From Deltaproteobacteria bacterium (GTDB lineage Bacteria; Myxococcota_A; Polyangia; Haliangiales; Haliangiaceae): a DNA stretch of 64,000 nt. The stretch covers positions 1-64,000 of the forward strand of contig JANXOM010000189.1 of the NCBI GenBank assembly GCA_025353585.1, in the 5' to 3' direction. The notes under the pieces are model-generated. The model saw nothing but the letters and a program-made list of their open reading frames with translations, made no database searches and was not told the DNA's origin. Shown one piece after another: positions 1 through 11,647 of the stretch. Position 1 is the stretch's first letter; every line of letters starts with the position of its first letter. The position numbers were made by a program, and so were the translations under genes.

Positions 1-339
1 AAACACTCCGCCATCGACGCGCGCACGACACGCCATGAGGGTTACCGAGTCAGTCAGCGGATCCGCAAGCGCGTCGAGGAGATCTTCGGCTGGATGAAGA
101 CCTACGGCGGCCTGCGAAAGACCAGATTTCACGGCGTGGTCGGCACGCAGCAGACAGCGCATTTTGTCGGCGCCGCCTACAACCTGCTCCGTATCGCGAA
201 CCTCATGGCAGCGGCGGCTTAGCCGGCGCGCCGGACCGCCGGCCCGGCGGCAACGACGGCGGGCTCGCCGAACGGCGGCGCGGGCCGGACCGCGAACGGG
301 GGAGCCACGCGCCGAGTTCAGCGGTTTTTCAACGACCTG
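1..339 (+). mobile_element. IS5-family insertion sequence, 3' portion (transposase C-terminus 1..222 and right end), truncated by window start
   Basis: Frame 1 reads KHSAIDARTTRHEGYRVSQRIRKRVEEIFGWMKTYGGLRKTRFHGVVGTQQTAHFVGAAYNLLRIANLMAAAA*, typical of an IS5-group DDE transposase C-terminus; followed by a terminal-repeat-like GTTTTTCAACGACCTG then CTAG. Confidence 0.85.
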
Positions 340-1605
<1,266 letters not shown>

Positions 1606-1618
1606 CGTAGGCCCCAGC

Positions 1619-2191
1619 CTAGCGCAGATCGGCGCCTGGCGCCCCTAGCTGGGAGGGCGGTGGCGTCCACTGCACGCCGGTGCCGGCGCGCGTGTGAGGC
1701 CGAAACACGTAGCCACCGACGACCCCCAGGACGAGCATCGCCGCGCCTGCGATCGCGAACCCCGAGCTGTCCGCCACGGCGCCGGTGAACGCGAACGAGC
1801 CCCCCGTGATCGCGAGCAGATACGCGACGGAGAGCTCGGCGATCGGGATGTCCTGCCGCCCCATCGCGTAGCGGTACGCCGTCGGGTACTTGCCGACGGT
1901 GATCCGGCCGTCGCCGCGCGGCTCGTGGCTGACCGGGTCGACGAACCGCAGGTCGTGCAGCCCTTGCGGGAGGTGGACCTCGCAGGGCGTGGTGCAGATC
2001 GTCTTGGTCTCGTCATAGACATCGGCGGCCGCGCCGACCGTGTCGATCAGCACCGTGCCATCGCCCGCGGCGGGCTCGCCGAGCACCACGTTCGGCCGCG
2101 GGACGATCTCTTCCGGGACGGCCGGCGGCGGCTCGTGCACGACGCACGCGGAGAGCAGGGCCGCCGCGGCGACCGCTGCGGACAGGCGCAT
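1619..2191 (-). CDS. PEGA-domain-like putative lipoprotein
   Basis: 190 aa; lipobox LLSAC near N-terminus; PEGA-like '[39 protein letters not shown]'; hydrophobic segment near the C-terminus. Confidence 0.75.
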   Translation of the reverse strand: MRLSAAVAAAALLSACVVHEPPPAVPEEIVPRPNVVLGEPAAGDGTVLIDTVGAAADVYDETKTICTTPCEVHLPQGLHDLRFVDPVSHEPRGDGRITVGKYPTAYRYAMGRQDIPIAELSVAYLLAITGGSFAFTGAVADSSGFAIAGAAMLVLGVVGGYVFRPHTRAGTGVQWTPPPSQLGAPGADLR

Positions 2192-2811
2192 TACTTCTTC
2201 GGCTCGGGGCTCTTCTTCGCGGTGATGAGGACCTCGTCGATGAGGCCGTACTCCTTGGCCGTCGCCGACGACATGAAGTTATCCCGGTCCGTGTCGTTCT
2301 TGATCTTGTCCATCGGCTGGCCCGTGTGCTTCGAGTACAGCTCGTTCAGCGTGTCACGCGTCTTCAAGATCTCCTTGGTGTGGATCTCGATGTCGGTCGC
2401 CTGGCCCTGAAAGCCGGCGAGCGGCTGGTGGATCATGACGCGCGCGTGGGGCAGGGCGTAGCGCTTGCCCTTGGTGCCGGCGGCGAGCAGGAAGCTGCCC
2501 ATCGACGCCGCCTGGCCCATGCAGATCGTCGCCACGTCGCAGTGGAGGTACTGCATCGTGTCGTAGATCGCGAGGCCGGCCGAGACGTGGCCACCGGGCG
2601 AGTTGATGTACAGCATGATGTCCTTCTCCGGCTCCTCGGAGTCGAGGAAGAGGAGCTGCGCGATGATCACGTTCGCGACGTCGTCGTTGATCGCCGTGCC
2701 GAGAAAGATGATGCGGTCCTTGAGGAGCCGCGAAAAGATGTCCCAGCCGCGCTCGCCGCGGTGAGTCTGTTCGATGACCGTCGGGACGAGGTAGCTGGAG
2801 ATCTCTTTCAT
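2191..2811 (-). CDS. clpP: ATP-dependent Clp protease proteolytic subunit ClpP
   Basis: From [33 protein letters not shown]...; catalytic GQAASMGS and HQPLAG motifs. Start set inside the longer ORF. Confidence 0.97.
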   Translation of the reverse strand: MKEISSYLVPTVIEQTHRGERGWDIFSRLLKDRIIFLGTAINDDVANVIIAQLLFLDSEEPEKDIMLYINSPGGHVSAGLAIYDTMQYLHCDVATICMGQAASMGSFLLAAGTKGKRYALPHARVMIHQPLAGFQGQATDIEIHTKEILKTRDTLNELYSKHTGQPMDKIKNDTDRDNFMSSATAKEYGLIDEVLITAKKSPEPKK

Positions 2812-2894
2812 CTCGTCGAATGTACGAGCGCGCGGGGGCCGGCGCAACGCTCGCCGATGCGCGAGGTGCCTGCCGTAACGGGCAGGCGGCCGAT

Positions 2895-3551
2895 TTACTT
2901 CCCCTTGGCGTACGTGACGAGCTTGGCCTCGACCTCGTTGGTCGTGCCGTGGTGCGCGTAGTGAAAGCGCGCGACGCCGGTGCCGGGCTCGAGCTCGAAC
3001 GTCTGCTCGTCGGGGCCGGTGAAGAACGACAGCGTGTAGCCTGTTTCGACGGCGGCGACCTGCCAGCAGTAGACCATCTCGGCCGACGGGCAGATCTTCT
3101 GGCCATCGATCACCGGCCAGCTGAACCAGCCCTCGGCGCCGTCCAGCGTCGGGTCCGGGGACGTGCCCCACAGGAAGCTGTTGCCGGAGCGCAGGAGGGT
3201 CTTCTCGGTCGCGACCGGCGCGCCGCTGCCCTCGGCCGAGGCCTCGAGGTCGCTCGGCCAGCCCTTGATGCGGTACGCGATCACGCCGTTCGCTTCACGC
3301 GCGTCGATCACTTCGGTCGTCCACGACAGGTTGGACGTGACGACCTTGTCCGTGTCGGCGTCGAAGCGCTTCACGGTCACCGCGTACGTCCAGTGCGCGC
3401 CCTTCGCGAGCGGGAGAGGATCCATCTGGACCATCTCCTGCGCCGTGAGCGGGCGCTTCTTCGCGTTGCTGGTGCACGCGCTGGTGGAGGCAAAGACAAC
3501 AACGGGCGCGACGACAGACAGCGCGGTACGAGCGAGGCGACGGGAGATCAT
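2895..3551 (-). CDS. hypothetical lipoprotein
   Basis: Signal/lipobox [12 protein letters not shown] from [13 protein letters not shown]; no family recognised. Confidence 0.6.
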   Translation of the reverse strand: MISRRLARTALSVVAPVVVFASTSACTSNAKKRPLTAQEMVQMDPLPLAKGAHWTYAVTVKRFDADTDKVVTSNLSWTTEVIDAREANGVIAYRIKGWPSDLEASAEGSGAPVATEKTLLRSGNSFLWGTSPDPTLDGAEGWFSWPVIDGQKICPSAEMVYCWQVAAVETGYTLSFFTGPDEQTFELEPGTGVARFHYAHHGTTNEVEAKLVTYAKGK

Positions 3552-3628
3552 GGCGAACGCGCTCATCCTACGCCTCCCAGTATGCACGGGGGCCGCCCGG
3601 GGTCGAGAAAAGGAGAGAGATCCGGAAG

Positions 3629-4207
3629 GTGTTTGTGTATGGTCCGCCGATGCCGTTCGCCGACCGTCTCGGCCGCTTGCTCCCCGTCCCTCGCCTCGTC
3701 GGCGGACGGAACGCGATCAAGGACGCGTGGAACCTCCTGTCGCGCCTCCCCGGCGGCAAGGTCCTGTTCTCGCGGCTGGTCGGCCGGATGGCGCCGTACA
3801 CGGGGTCGATCGGCGCGACCGTCATCGCGCTGCGCGCCGGCCGGGCCGAGGTGGAGCTCCACGACCGCAAGGCCGTTCGCAACCACCTCGACTGCGTGCA
3901 CGCGATCGCCCTGGCGAACCTCGCGGAGCTGGCCGGCAATATCGCGCTGGCGTACTCCCTCCCCGACGATGCACGCTTCATCGTGGGCGGCCTCGAGATC
4001 GAGTACACGAAGAAGGCGCGCGGGACGATCATCGCGACGGGCGAGTGCCCGGTACCGCAGACGTCGGTCCGCGCCGCGATCGATGTCCCGGTCATCCTGC
4101 GCGATGCCAGCGGCGAGCAGGTCGCGAAGGCCGTGCTGCACAGCGTCGTGGGGCCCAAGCCCGGCGGGGCGGGCCGGCAATCGACGGATCGTCGGGACGT
4201 AAACTAG
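3629..4207 (+). CDS. DUF4442-like hotdog-fold (thioesterase-like) protein
   Basis: 192 aa; 'NHLDCVHAIALANLAELAGNIALAYSLP...FIVGGLEIEYTKKARG' resembles DUF4442 hotdog proteins. Confidence 0.7.
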   Translation: MFVYGPPMPFADRLGRLLPVPRLVGGRNAIKDAWNLLSRLPGGKVLFSRLVGRMAPYTGSIGATVIALRAGRAEVELHDRKAVRNHLDCVHAIALANLAELAGNIALAYSLPDDARFIVGGLEIEYTKKARGTIIATGECPVPQTSVRAAIDVPVILRDASGEQVAKAVLHSVVGPKPGGAGRQSTDRRDVN

Positions 4208-4229
4208 CGCCCAGGAGTGAGGTCGGCGT

Positions 4230-5444
4230 ATGTGTAAATCGATGTCGCGCTCCTCGCTGGTCGTCGCGGTCGGCTTGACCGGCTTGATGTTGGCGGCGGT
4301 GGCGGGTCCCGTTCATGCCGAGGGGGCCGGGGCGGCCGGCGAGGCGCGCGATTTCATTAACGACGCGAAGCTGTTCTATCGCGTCGTGGCGTGTGGCGGC
4401 AGCGAGGAGCCGCCGGCGAGCGTGGATCGCCCGCTGCTCGACAAGCACTGTGCCGAGATGCAGAAGCGCTACACGCACTTCACCGACACGTACATCACCC
4501 CGGCGCGCGCGTTCTTCGCGCCGCTGCGCCCGGCCACCGTGCCGACGACGATCGTCTATCCCTTCGGCGGCGGCGACCTCGGCGGCGCGCTGGTCACCTA
4601 CCCGGATGCGCGCGAGATCACGACCATTTCCCTCGAGCACGCCGGCGACCCGACGCGCCTCGGTACCCTCGACAAGAAGCACCTCGCGACCGCGCTCTCG
4701 GCGTACCGCGATGCGATCGAGGGCCTGCTCTCGCTCAACGACTCGACCACCGACAACATGCGGAAGCTCGAGAAGGGCGGCATCCCCGGCCAGCTCTCGT
4801 TCCACATCACGGGGATGACGGCGCTCGGGTTCGAGCCGGTCTCGCTCAAGTTCTTCAAGCTGCAGGACGACGGCGCGATCCACTACTACACGGCCGCCGA
4901 GGTCGAGGAGCTCGCGCCCAAGACGGCGAAGAAGATCAAGGAGGGCTGGGTCGACACCGACTTCAGCCAGGCCTTCACGAACATGGAGCTGACGTTCCGC
5001 AAGGTCGGCGATCCGCACGCGCCGCTCGTCATCCATCGCCACATCGCCGCGAACCTGGCGACCAAGGCGTTCAAGGGCTCGCCGCTGGAGAAGTACCTGC
5101 TCGCGCGCGGCAAGGTGGCGGCGATGACCAAGGCCGCGAGCTACCTCCTGTGGAGCGATAACTTCACGGCGATCCGCGACTACCTCCTCGGCAACATGCA
5201 GTGGATGGCCTCGGATGCGACAGGCGTCGCGCCGAGCGCGGCGAAGAAAGCCGGCTTCGTGCAGACGACGTACGGCTCGTTCACGGGCCCGTTCCTCGAG
5301 GACGCGAACAAGAGCGTCGGCGAGGAGATGGTGAAGATGTGGTCCTCGCAGCCGCATCGCAAGCTCCCGTTTCGCTACGGCTACCCCGACGCGAACAAGG
5401 CCGTGCATCTGATGATCACGGCGCCCGCGGAGGCGAAGAAGTGA
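4230..5444 (+). CDS. secreted hypothetical protein
   Basis: 404 aa with N-terminal signal peptide-like segment; overlaps start of next gene. Confidence 0.65.
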   Translation: MCKSMSRSSLVVAVGLTGLMLAAVAGPVHAEGAGAAGEARDFINDAKLFYRVVACGGSEEPPASVDRPLLDKHCAEMQKRYTHFTDTYITPARAFFAPLRPATVPTTIVYPFGGGDLGGALVTYPDAREITTISLEHAGDPTRLGTLDKKHLATALSAYRDAIEGLLSLNDSTTDNMRKLEKGGIPGQLSFHITGMTALGFEPVSLKFFKLQDDGAIHYYTAAEVEELAPKTAKKIKEGWVDTDFSQAFTNMELTFRKVGDPHAPLVIHRHIAANLATKAFKGSPLEKYLLARGKVAAMTKAASYLLWSDNFTAIRDYLLGNMQWMASDATGVAPSAAKKAGFVQTTYGSFTGPFLEDANKSVGEEMVKMWSSQPHRKLPFRYGYPDANKAVHLMITAPAEAKK

Positions 5445-6397
5445 CGCGCGGATGCCTGCTGTCGGTGCTGCTCCTCGCGAGCGTCGTCCCGAGCTCGGCG
5501 GCCCGCGCCGATGACGCGCCGGCGAAGATCTCGGTCTCCACCGTCGATGACGACCCGGGCGCGCCTGGCGAGAACGACGTGCCCGAGCCGGCTCCCGCGC
5601 CCGCGCCCGCCGGCCACTCCAAGGCCCGGCTGTCGATGCCGACGCCGCGCGCCGTCCATCACGAGCGCATCAAGGACGACGGCGACGGCAAGCTCGACAA
5701 GGCCGAGGACACGGTCGCCGGCGGCAAGCACTGGCGCATCAAGACGTCGCAGGGCGCGGTCCACGTGTGGATCCCGTCGGGCTACGACCGCGCGACGGCC
5801 GGCACGGTGGTGTACGTCCACGGCTACTGGACCGACGCCGACGGCGCCTGGAAAGAGCACGAGCTCGGCAAGCAGTTCCGCGCGAGCCACCAGAACGCGA
5901 TGTTCATCGTGCCGGACGCGCCCGCGTCGAACGACGACGGCGTCAACTGGCCCGCGCTGACGGATCTCCGCAAGGCGGTCGCGCGCGCGAACCTCCACTT
6001 GCCTGATGGCCCGGTCATCGTGATGGGGCACTCCGGCGCGTTTCGCACGATCATGCAGTGGGTCGACCACCGCCTCGTGGACCAGATCATCCTGCTCGAC
6101 GCGATGTACGCCGGCGAGTCGGCGTTCGACGAGTACATCGCGAGCGGCAAGCACGCCGACGAGCACAAGCTGATCGTCGTCGCGGCGAGCACGGCCGAGG
6201 AGTCGGCCGCGTTCGCGAAGAAGTACAAGTTCGCCGTGGCGCGCGAGCGCATGCCGGATAGCGCCGGCGGGTTCTCGAAGAAGGAGCGCACGGCCAAGCT
6301 CCTTTACGTGCGCTCGCAATACGAGCACATGCAGATCGTGACCGGCGGCAAGGTCATCCCGACTCTCCTGCATCTCACGCCGCTCAAGGCGTTGTAA
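5441..6397 (+). CDS. secreted alpha/beta-hydrolase-like protein
   Basis: GTG start overlapping previous stop; nucleophile elbow GHSGA, VVYVHGYWTDADG oxyanion-like region; signal peptide. Confidence 0.65.
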   Translation: MTRGCLLSVLLLASVVPSSAARADDAPAKISVSTVDDDPGAPGENDVPEPAPAPAPAGHSKARLSMPTPRAVHHERIKDDGDGKLDKAEDTVAGGKHWRIKTSQGAVHVWIPSGYDRATAGTVVYVHGYWTDADGAWKEHELGKQFRASHQNAMFIVPDAPASNDDGVNWPALTDLRKAVARANLHLPDGPVIVMGHSGAFRTIMQWVDHRLVDQIILLDAMYAGESAFDEYIASGKHADEHKLIVVAASTAEESAAFAKKYKFAVARERMPDSAGGFSKKERTAKLLYVRSQYEHMQIVTGGKVIPTLLHLTPLKAL

Positions 6398-6424
6398 GTC
6401 GCCGCGCCGCGTTAGGATGCGGGC

Positions 6425-7318
6425 GTGCCCGTCGTCCTCTCCGTCGCTGACAGCGACGACCACGCGCACAAGCTCGCGCAGCGCCTCGGCGCGCGTCTGA
6501 TCGCGCCCCACGTCCACGTGTTCCCCGACGGGGAGATCAGCGTGCGCATCGACGGCGATGTCGGCGGCGAGGACGTCATCGTGTGCGGCAGCCTCTATCC
6601 GCGGCCGGCCGACAAGTTCCTGCTCGTCGCGTTCCTGGCCGCGACCGCGCGCGAGCTCGGCGCGCGGCGCGTGGGCCTCGTGGCGCCGTACCTGGCGTTC
6701 ATGCGGCAGGACCGCGCGTTTCATCCAGGCGAGGGCGTCACGGCGCGCTACTTCGCCGAGCTCGTGTCGAAGAGCGTCGACTGGATGGTGACGGTCGATC
6801 CGCACCTGCACCGGATCCACACGCTCGAGGGGCTCTACACCATCCCGACCACGGTCGCGCGGTCGGCGGCGGCCATCGCGGCGTGGATCACGGCCGAGGT
6901 CGAGCACCCGGTGCTCGTCGGGCCGGACGCCGAGAGCGTGCAATGGGTCGCGGCGGTCGCGGCGGCGTGCGGCGCGCCGTACGTGGTGCTGGAGAAGACG
7001 CGGCGCGGTGATCGCGACGTGTCGGTGACCCGGCCGGTCGCGCCCGGCGGCACGTGGAACGGCGAGACGCCGGTGGTGATCGACGACATCGTGTCGACGG
7101 GCCGCACGATGCTCGAGGCGACGCGCGAGCTGCGCGCGGCGGGCGCCGCGGCGCCGGTGTGCGTGGCGATCCACGCGGTGTTCGCGGACGCGGTGCACGA
7201 CGAACTCCTCGACGCGGGGGCGCGGCAGGTCGTGTCGTGCAACACGATCGTGCACGGGACGAACGCGATCTGCGTCGCGGATCCGATCGCCGACGCGGTG
7301 CGCGCCTACCTGAGTTAG
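6425..7318 (+). CDS. prs: ribose-phosphate pyrophosphokinase (PRPP synthetase)
   Basis: FPDGEISVRI, APYLAFMRQDR, VTVDPHLHRIH and PRPP loop VVIDDIVSTGRTM; GTG start. Confidence 0.92.
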   Translation: MPVVLSVADSDDHAHKLAQRLGARLIAPHVHVFPDGEISVRIDGDVGGEDVIVCGSLYPRPADKFLLVAFLAATARELGARRVGLVAPYLAFMRQDRAFHPGEGVTARYFAELVSKSVDWMVTVDPHLHRIHTLEGLYTIPTTVARSAAAIAAWITAEVEHPVLVGPDAESVQWVAAVAAACGAPYVVLEKTRRGDRDVSVTRPVAPGGTWNGETPVVIDDIVSTGRTMLEATRELRAAGAAAPVCVAIHAVFADAVHDELLDAGARQVVSCNTIVHGTNAICVADPIADAVRAYLS

Positions 7319-7333
7319 CCTGAAGGGACGCTC

Positions 7334-8467
7334 GTGCGTCCGCTCTCCTGGCTCGCCATCGTCGCCGGGTTCGCGCTCGCGTTGCCGATGGCGGCCGCGG
7401 ACATCGCGCCGCCGCCGCAGGCGCCGCGCGGCCCGCACGCGGCCGCGCCGACGCTCACCCGGCTCGGGTTCCAGTTGCAGGGGGCGCGGCGCGCGCGGAT
7501 CGCGCTGCAGCTCTCGGCGGAGGTGCCGGTCTACGAGGATCTCGACGGCAACACGCTGGTCGTCGAGCTGCCGGGCGTGGCGTTCTCCGCGAGCGGCGAC
7601 TGGGGGACGGTCGACACGCACGGCTACGACACCTCGGTCGCGGCGATCGCCTTTGCCCGAGGGACGCGCGGCGGCAGCTCGGTCGTCGTGCGCGTCACGT
7701 TCCAGGGACGCGCGGGGGCGCGGAGGGGCGCGGCGCGGATCGAGCGCGGGCAGGATGGCTTTCGCTACCTCGTCATCGACACGGGTGCCGACGGCGCGGT
7801 CCCCGTCCATCGCGGCGGGCTCGAGGTGGAGCCGGGCGAGCCCGAGGCGACCACGGGCGGGCGGCACGTGGCGGACGTCGACACGGCGCCACCGCCGCCG
7901 CACGACGAGCGCGCGGATCTGCCCGGCGTGGTGAGCTTCGCGCCGCCGGCGGACGCGCCGCCGAGCGGGCCCGACTGGCGAACGGGGCCGCGCTGGAACC
8001 TCGCCGCGTCCACTGGCTACAACAGCCCGGCGGGCTTCCTCGGCCTCGAGGTCGACTTCCGCGTGCAGCACTACATCTCGCTCGGTGTCGCCGGCGGCGT
8101 GGGAGGCTGGGGCTATCGCGTGAGCCCGACGGTCAAGCTCGACCTCTTGCCGGGCCGGCGCACGCAGGTGTTCTTCGAGGCCGCGGTGGCGGTGAACCTC
8201 GGCGGCGCCGGCACGGTGACGTCGAACGGGATGGTGACGGACGTCGACATGGGCGTCGTGCCGACGGCCGACGTGGCGGTCGGCGTGCGCGTGCACAAGT
8301 TCGGGCCGCTGTGGACGGGGTTCCGGCTGGGCGTCGCGGTGGCTCTGGCAACGGAACGCTTCACCACGACGGGCACGCCAGACCAGACGACGCGCGACCT
8401 GATCGACGCGCTGTACCCGGGGAGCCCGAGCATCCTGGTGGCGTGGATGGCGGGGGCGTCGTTCTGA
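7334..8467 (+). CDS. putative outer-membrane beta-barrel / hypothetical exported protein
   Basis: 377 aa, signal-peptide-like N-terminus; C-terminal half rich in alternating barrel-like segments. Confidence 0.5.
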   Translation: MRPLSWLAIVAGFALALPMAAADIAPPPQAPRGPHAAAPTLTRLGFQLQGARRARIALQLSAEVPVYEDLDGNTLVVELPGVAFSASGDWGTVDTHGYDTSVAAIAFARGTRGGSSVVVRVTFQGRAGARRGAARIERGQDGFRYLVIDTGADGAVPVHRGGLEVEPGEPEATTGGRHVADVDTAPPPPHDERADLPGVVSFAPPADAPPSGPDWRTGPRWNLAASTGYNSPAGFLGLEVDFRVQHYISLGVAGGVGGWGYRVSPTVKLDLLPGRRTQVFFEAAVAVNLGGAGTVTSNGMVTDVDMGVVPTADVAVGVRVHKFGPLWTGFRLGVAVALATERFTTTGTPDQTTRDLIDALYPGSPSILVAWMAGASF

Positions 8468-8471
8468 CCGG

Positions 8472-8511
8472 GTAGCCGGTGGCTACTCCAGTCGCCACCG
8501 CCGGGCGACTG
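8472..8511 (+). terminator. two tandem perfect hairpins (GTAGCC-GGT-GGCTAC and CAGTCGCC-N7-GGCGACTG)
   Basis: Stems 8472-8477/8481-8486 and 8489-8496/8504-8511, immediately 3' of the 7334..8467 ORF; no U-tract. Confidence 0.5.
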
Positions 8512-8863
8512 ATCGGTGCCAAACGGCTGATCTTAGGAGGGCCGCGATCTGGGCCGGTGTGTGCAACAAGTGGGTGCGTGGAGTACTCAATCGCCCTTCG
8601 CCCGGTCGCGACGCTCGCGCGTGGCACCCGCGAGCTGGCGATCGTCCGCACCAAGCCGGTGACGGCCGCGCTGGCCGGGCCCGCGCGGACCGAGGCGCCG
8701 GCCATGGTCCCGATCGTCGTGATCCAGCAGCTGATGGTCGAGCTGTCCGCGCCGCCGTCGGCCGTGCCGACCTACGGCTCGATCCGCGCGCGGCGTGCCC
8801 TCGCTGCGTACGTCGAGCCCGTCGCGATTCGCCCGCCGCTCGCGATCGGCTGATCGTCGCGGG

Positions 8864-10264
8864 TCAGCTCTCGCGCGCGGATAGATCCGCGAGGGTCACG
8901 ACTTGCACGCCGTCGATCACGCGTGGCGCGCCGGCGGCCGCCGCCGGGACGAACAACGCGCGAATGACCTCGCGGTCCGTCACCAGGTGCGGCGTGTGCC
9001 GAGCCCGCAGGCGTGCAGCTTCGCGGGTCAGGAGCGCGAGGGACACGGGCCGCTCGGCGAGCCACGCCTCGCCGAGGAGCACCCGCGGCCCCGATACCGC
9101 CTCGGCGACGAGATCCCATTCGGGCTCGTTGCCGCGCCAGTGGCGCGACGCGGGCCGCCAGGGGCCGAGCTTCGCCAGGGGACCGTGGAGCGTCGGGACG
9201 CCGCGCCGGCACAGGTCTTCCCACGCTTCGCTTGCCAGCGCGGTCCAGTGTTCGTCGAGGAGCGTTCGCCGCGTCCGCGCGGTTCCGGCGACGAGTGCCG
9301 CGCGATGGGGCGCCACCACACGGCACCACATCCGGAGGAACGGATCGTCGAGCTTGTAGAGGCTCCGCTTCCCGCCGCGCTCCGGCTCGCCGTACGGAAC
9401 CTCGCGTCGGACGAGCCCCATGCCGACCAGGCGGGTCAACGGGTGAGCGAGCGCGGTCGCGGGGCGGCCGAGGCGGCCGGCGATCTCCGAGAGGCGGTGC
9501 GCGCCCGCGCCGATCGCGTCCAGGAGAGGCCGCAGCTCGAGCGCGGACGGCGATTCTTCGAGGAGCAGGCGCTCCGGTTCGGAGAATAGGGGGCCGAGCG
9601 GATCGAGGGCGAGGGCCACGACGCGATCGCGGACGCTGCCGCGGTGCGCGGCGGCGAGCTCCCAGTATCGCGGGACGCCACCCCAGGCCGTCCAGTGCTC
9701 GATGCTCGCGTAGGGCGTCAGGCGGCCGAAGGCGCGCGGCAGCTCCGCGGGTGGCAGAGCGGCGAGGTCGAGCAGGACGTTGGCGCGCCCGAACAGCGGC
9801 GCGTCGTGAGCGAGAACGAGGCCTTGCATCATGCGTTGGCTCGAGCCAGCGACGGCGACGCGGATCCCGGCACGCTTCGCGTCGTGATCGAGCCAGCGCT
9901 GGAGAACGCTGGGCAGCTCCGGAGATGCGGCGACGAGGAAGGGCAGCTCGTCGATCACGAGGGGGCCGCCGAAGTGGGCGGCGCGGGCATCGCTCGCCAG
10001 GCGTGCGAAGAGGCTGGCCCAGTCGGGGTACGTCACGCTGCCGAAGCCAGGCAGGACCTGTTCGAGCGCCTGCGCGAAGTACGCGCGCTGGAGCTCCGGC
10101 GCTGATTGATCGGCGACGGTGTACACGCCGCCGGTGCTGGCGCACCACTCGAGGAGGAGGCGGGTCTTGCCGATGCGGCGGCGCCCCCAGAGGACGGCGA
10201 AGCCGCCGTCCCGCGGCAAGCTGCGGAGCGCGGCCAGCTCGCGCTTACGGTCGAGGAACAACAT
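8864..10264 (-). CDS. AAA+ ATPase, archaeal-ATPase / DUF234-like
   Basis: 466 aa; Walker A GRRRIGKTRLL, Walker B-like LVIDELPFL, sensor-like GSSQRMM, C-terminal winged-helix plus nuclease-like region typical of this family. Confidence 0.8.
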   Translation of the reverse strand: MLFLDRKRELAALRSLPRDGGFAVLWGRRRIGKTRLLLEWCASTGGVYTVADQSAPELQRAYFAQALEQVLPGFGSVTYPDWASLFARLASDARAAHFGGPLVIDELPFLVAASPELPSVLQRWLDHDAKRAGIRVAVAGSSQRMMQGLVLAHDAPLFGRANVLLDLAALPPAELPRAFGRLTPYASIEHWTAWGGVPRYWELAAAHRGSVRDRVVALALDPLGPLFSEPERLLLEESPSALELRPLLDAIGAGAHRLSEIAGRLGRPATALAHPLTRLVGMGLVRREVPYGEPERGGKRSLYKLDDPFLRMWCRVVAPHRAALVAGTARTRRTLLDEHWTALASEAWEDLCRRGVPTLHGPLAKLGPWRPASRHWRGNEPEWDLVAEAVSGPRVLLGEAWLAERPVSLALLTREAARLRARHTPHLVTDREVIRALFVPAAAAGAPRVIDGVQVVTLADLSARES

Positions 10265-10300
10265 TATATTCTAGCTTATAATGTCGCTGTTTATAATGTT
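10260..10300 (-). promoter_or_regulatory. AT-rich repeat cluster over the ATPase start (putative operator/promoter)
   Basis: AACATTATA (10260-10268), TTATAATGTC (10276-10285), TTATAATGTT (10291-10300) in an otherwise GC-rich context. Confidence 0.5.
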
Positions 10301-10339
10301 CTGCGAAAATGCCCTCGCCGAAAGGTTCGGCGTCCCAGT

Positions 10340-11647
10340 TCAGGGGGCCGGGGCCGGGCCCCAGTCCACGCCCGTGGCGCTACCGGACCAGATCTTGACG
10401 GCCTTGCCGGTGCCATCGGCGTTGGCGAGGAACACGCCCTGGCCGGCCCGGGCGAACGCGATGGCGCGGCCGTTGGGCGCCCACGCCGGCTCCTCGTTCT
10501 GACCCTCGTTCTGCGTGACGCGGACCATCGCCTTGGAGTCGAGGTCGAGCGTGACGATGTCGTACGTGCCGCCGTCGCGCGTCGTGTAGGCGATGACGTG
10601 CTTGCCGGCCTTGGGCGACCACGCGGGCGTCGTGTTGTAGCTGCCGTTCGTCGACACCTGCTTCGGCGTGCCGCCGCCCACGCCGACCACGAAGATCTGC
10701 GGGCCGCCGTTGCGGTCGGAGACGAACGCGATCGAGCCGCCGTCCGGTGACCACGCGGGCGACGTGTCGATCGCCTTGTCGGTCGTGAGCCGCTTGACGA
10801 TCGCGCCGTCGCTGGCGCTGATGATGTAGATCTCCGCGTTGCCGTCCTTCGACAGCGTGACCGCGAGCTGCTTGCCATCCGGCGACCACGACGCGCCGGT
10901 GTTCATGCCCTTCTGCGCGCTGACCTTCGTCGGCCGGCCGCCGCCCGCGGGGGCGACGTACAGGTCCGGGTTGTCGCGCATGAAGCTCGTGTAGGCGATC
11001 TGCCCGCCCGACGGCGACCACGCCGGCAAGATGTTCGTCGAGCTGTTCTTCGAGACCGAGTAGGCGTTGGCCCCGTCGAAGTCCATCGCGTAGATGGCGC
11101 TGGTGCCCTTGCCCTTCGCCGTGAACGCGATCTTCGAGCCGAAGAAGCCGGTCTCGCCCGTGTAGTACTTCACGACCTCGTTGCACCAGCGGTGCGTGAT
11201 CGTCCGCGTGTCGCCCTTGCGCGGGTACGTCTTCGTGAGCGACGGCGTCGTGCCCTTCGAGACCTCGTAGAGCCGGAACTCGACGGCGTCCGCGGTCGCC
11301 TTGTACTTCACGACGCCGTACGCGCCGACGTCCTTCCACTTCTGCGGATCGATGTCGAGGCCGAGCGTCTTGTCGAGGAACGACGCCGAGTCGAGCACCT
11401 TGAACACGCCCGCGACGCCGAGGTCGAACGACGCGACGGTCGCGATGTCCTTTGCCGCCGCCGTGTCCCCATCGATCGAGACCGGGATGGCGATCGGGTA
11501 CGCGCCCGTCTTCGTGCCCGACACCGACAGCACGGTGCCGCCGCTGCCGTCATCGGCGCGCGCCACGCGCGGCCCGGCGAGGACCGCGCCGACCACCACG
11601 GCCGCGAGCGCGGCTACTCTGACTTTGCGATGCTGAATTTGAAGCAT
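10340..11647 (-). CDS. tolB: Tol-Pal system beta-propeller protein TolB
   Basis: Signal peptide; multiple PD40 repeats ([38 protein letters not shown]). Confidence 0.9.
   Translation of the reverse strand: MLQIQHRKVRVAALAAVVVGAVLAGPRVARADDGSGGTVLSVSGTKTGAYPIAIPVSIDGDTAAAKDIATVASFDLGVAGVFKVLDSASFLDKTLGLDIDPQKWKDVGAYGVVKYKATADAVEFRLYEVSKGTTPSLTKTYPRKGDTRTITHRWCNEVVKYYTGETGFFGSKIAFTAKGKGTSAIYAMDFDGANAYSVSKNSSTNILPAWSPSGGQIAYTSFMRDNPDLYVAPAGGGRPTKVSAQKGMNTGASWSPDGKQLAVTLSKDGNAEIYIISASDGAIVKRLTTDKAIDTSPAWSPDGGSIAFVSDRNGGPQIFVVGVGGGTPKQVSTNGSYNTTPAWSPKAGKHVIAYTTRDGGTYDIVTLDLDSKAMVRVTQNEGQNEEPAWAPNGRAIAFARAGQGVFLANADGTGKAVKIWSGSATGVDWGPAPAP

Noticed and set aside
8479-8853. 124-aa plus-strand ORF
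   Set aside because: GTG start inside a hairpin, no recognisable motif; cannot be supported as coding.
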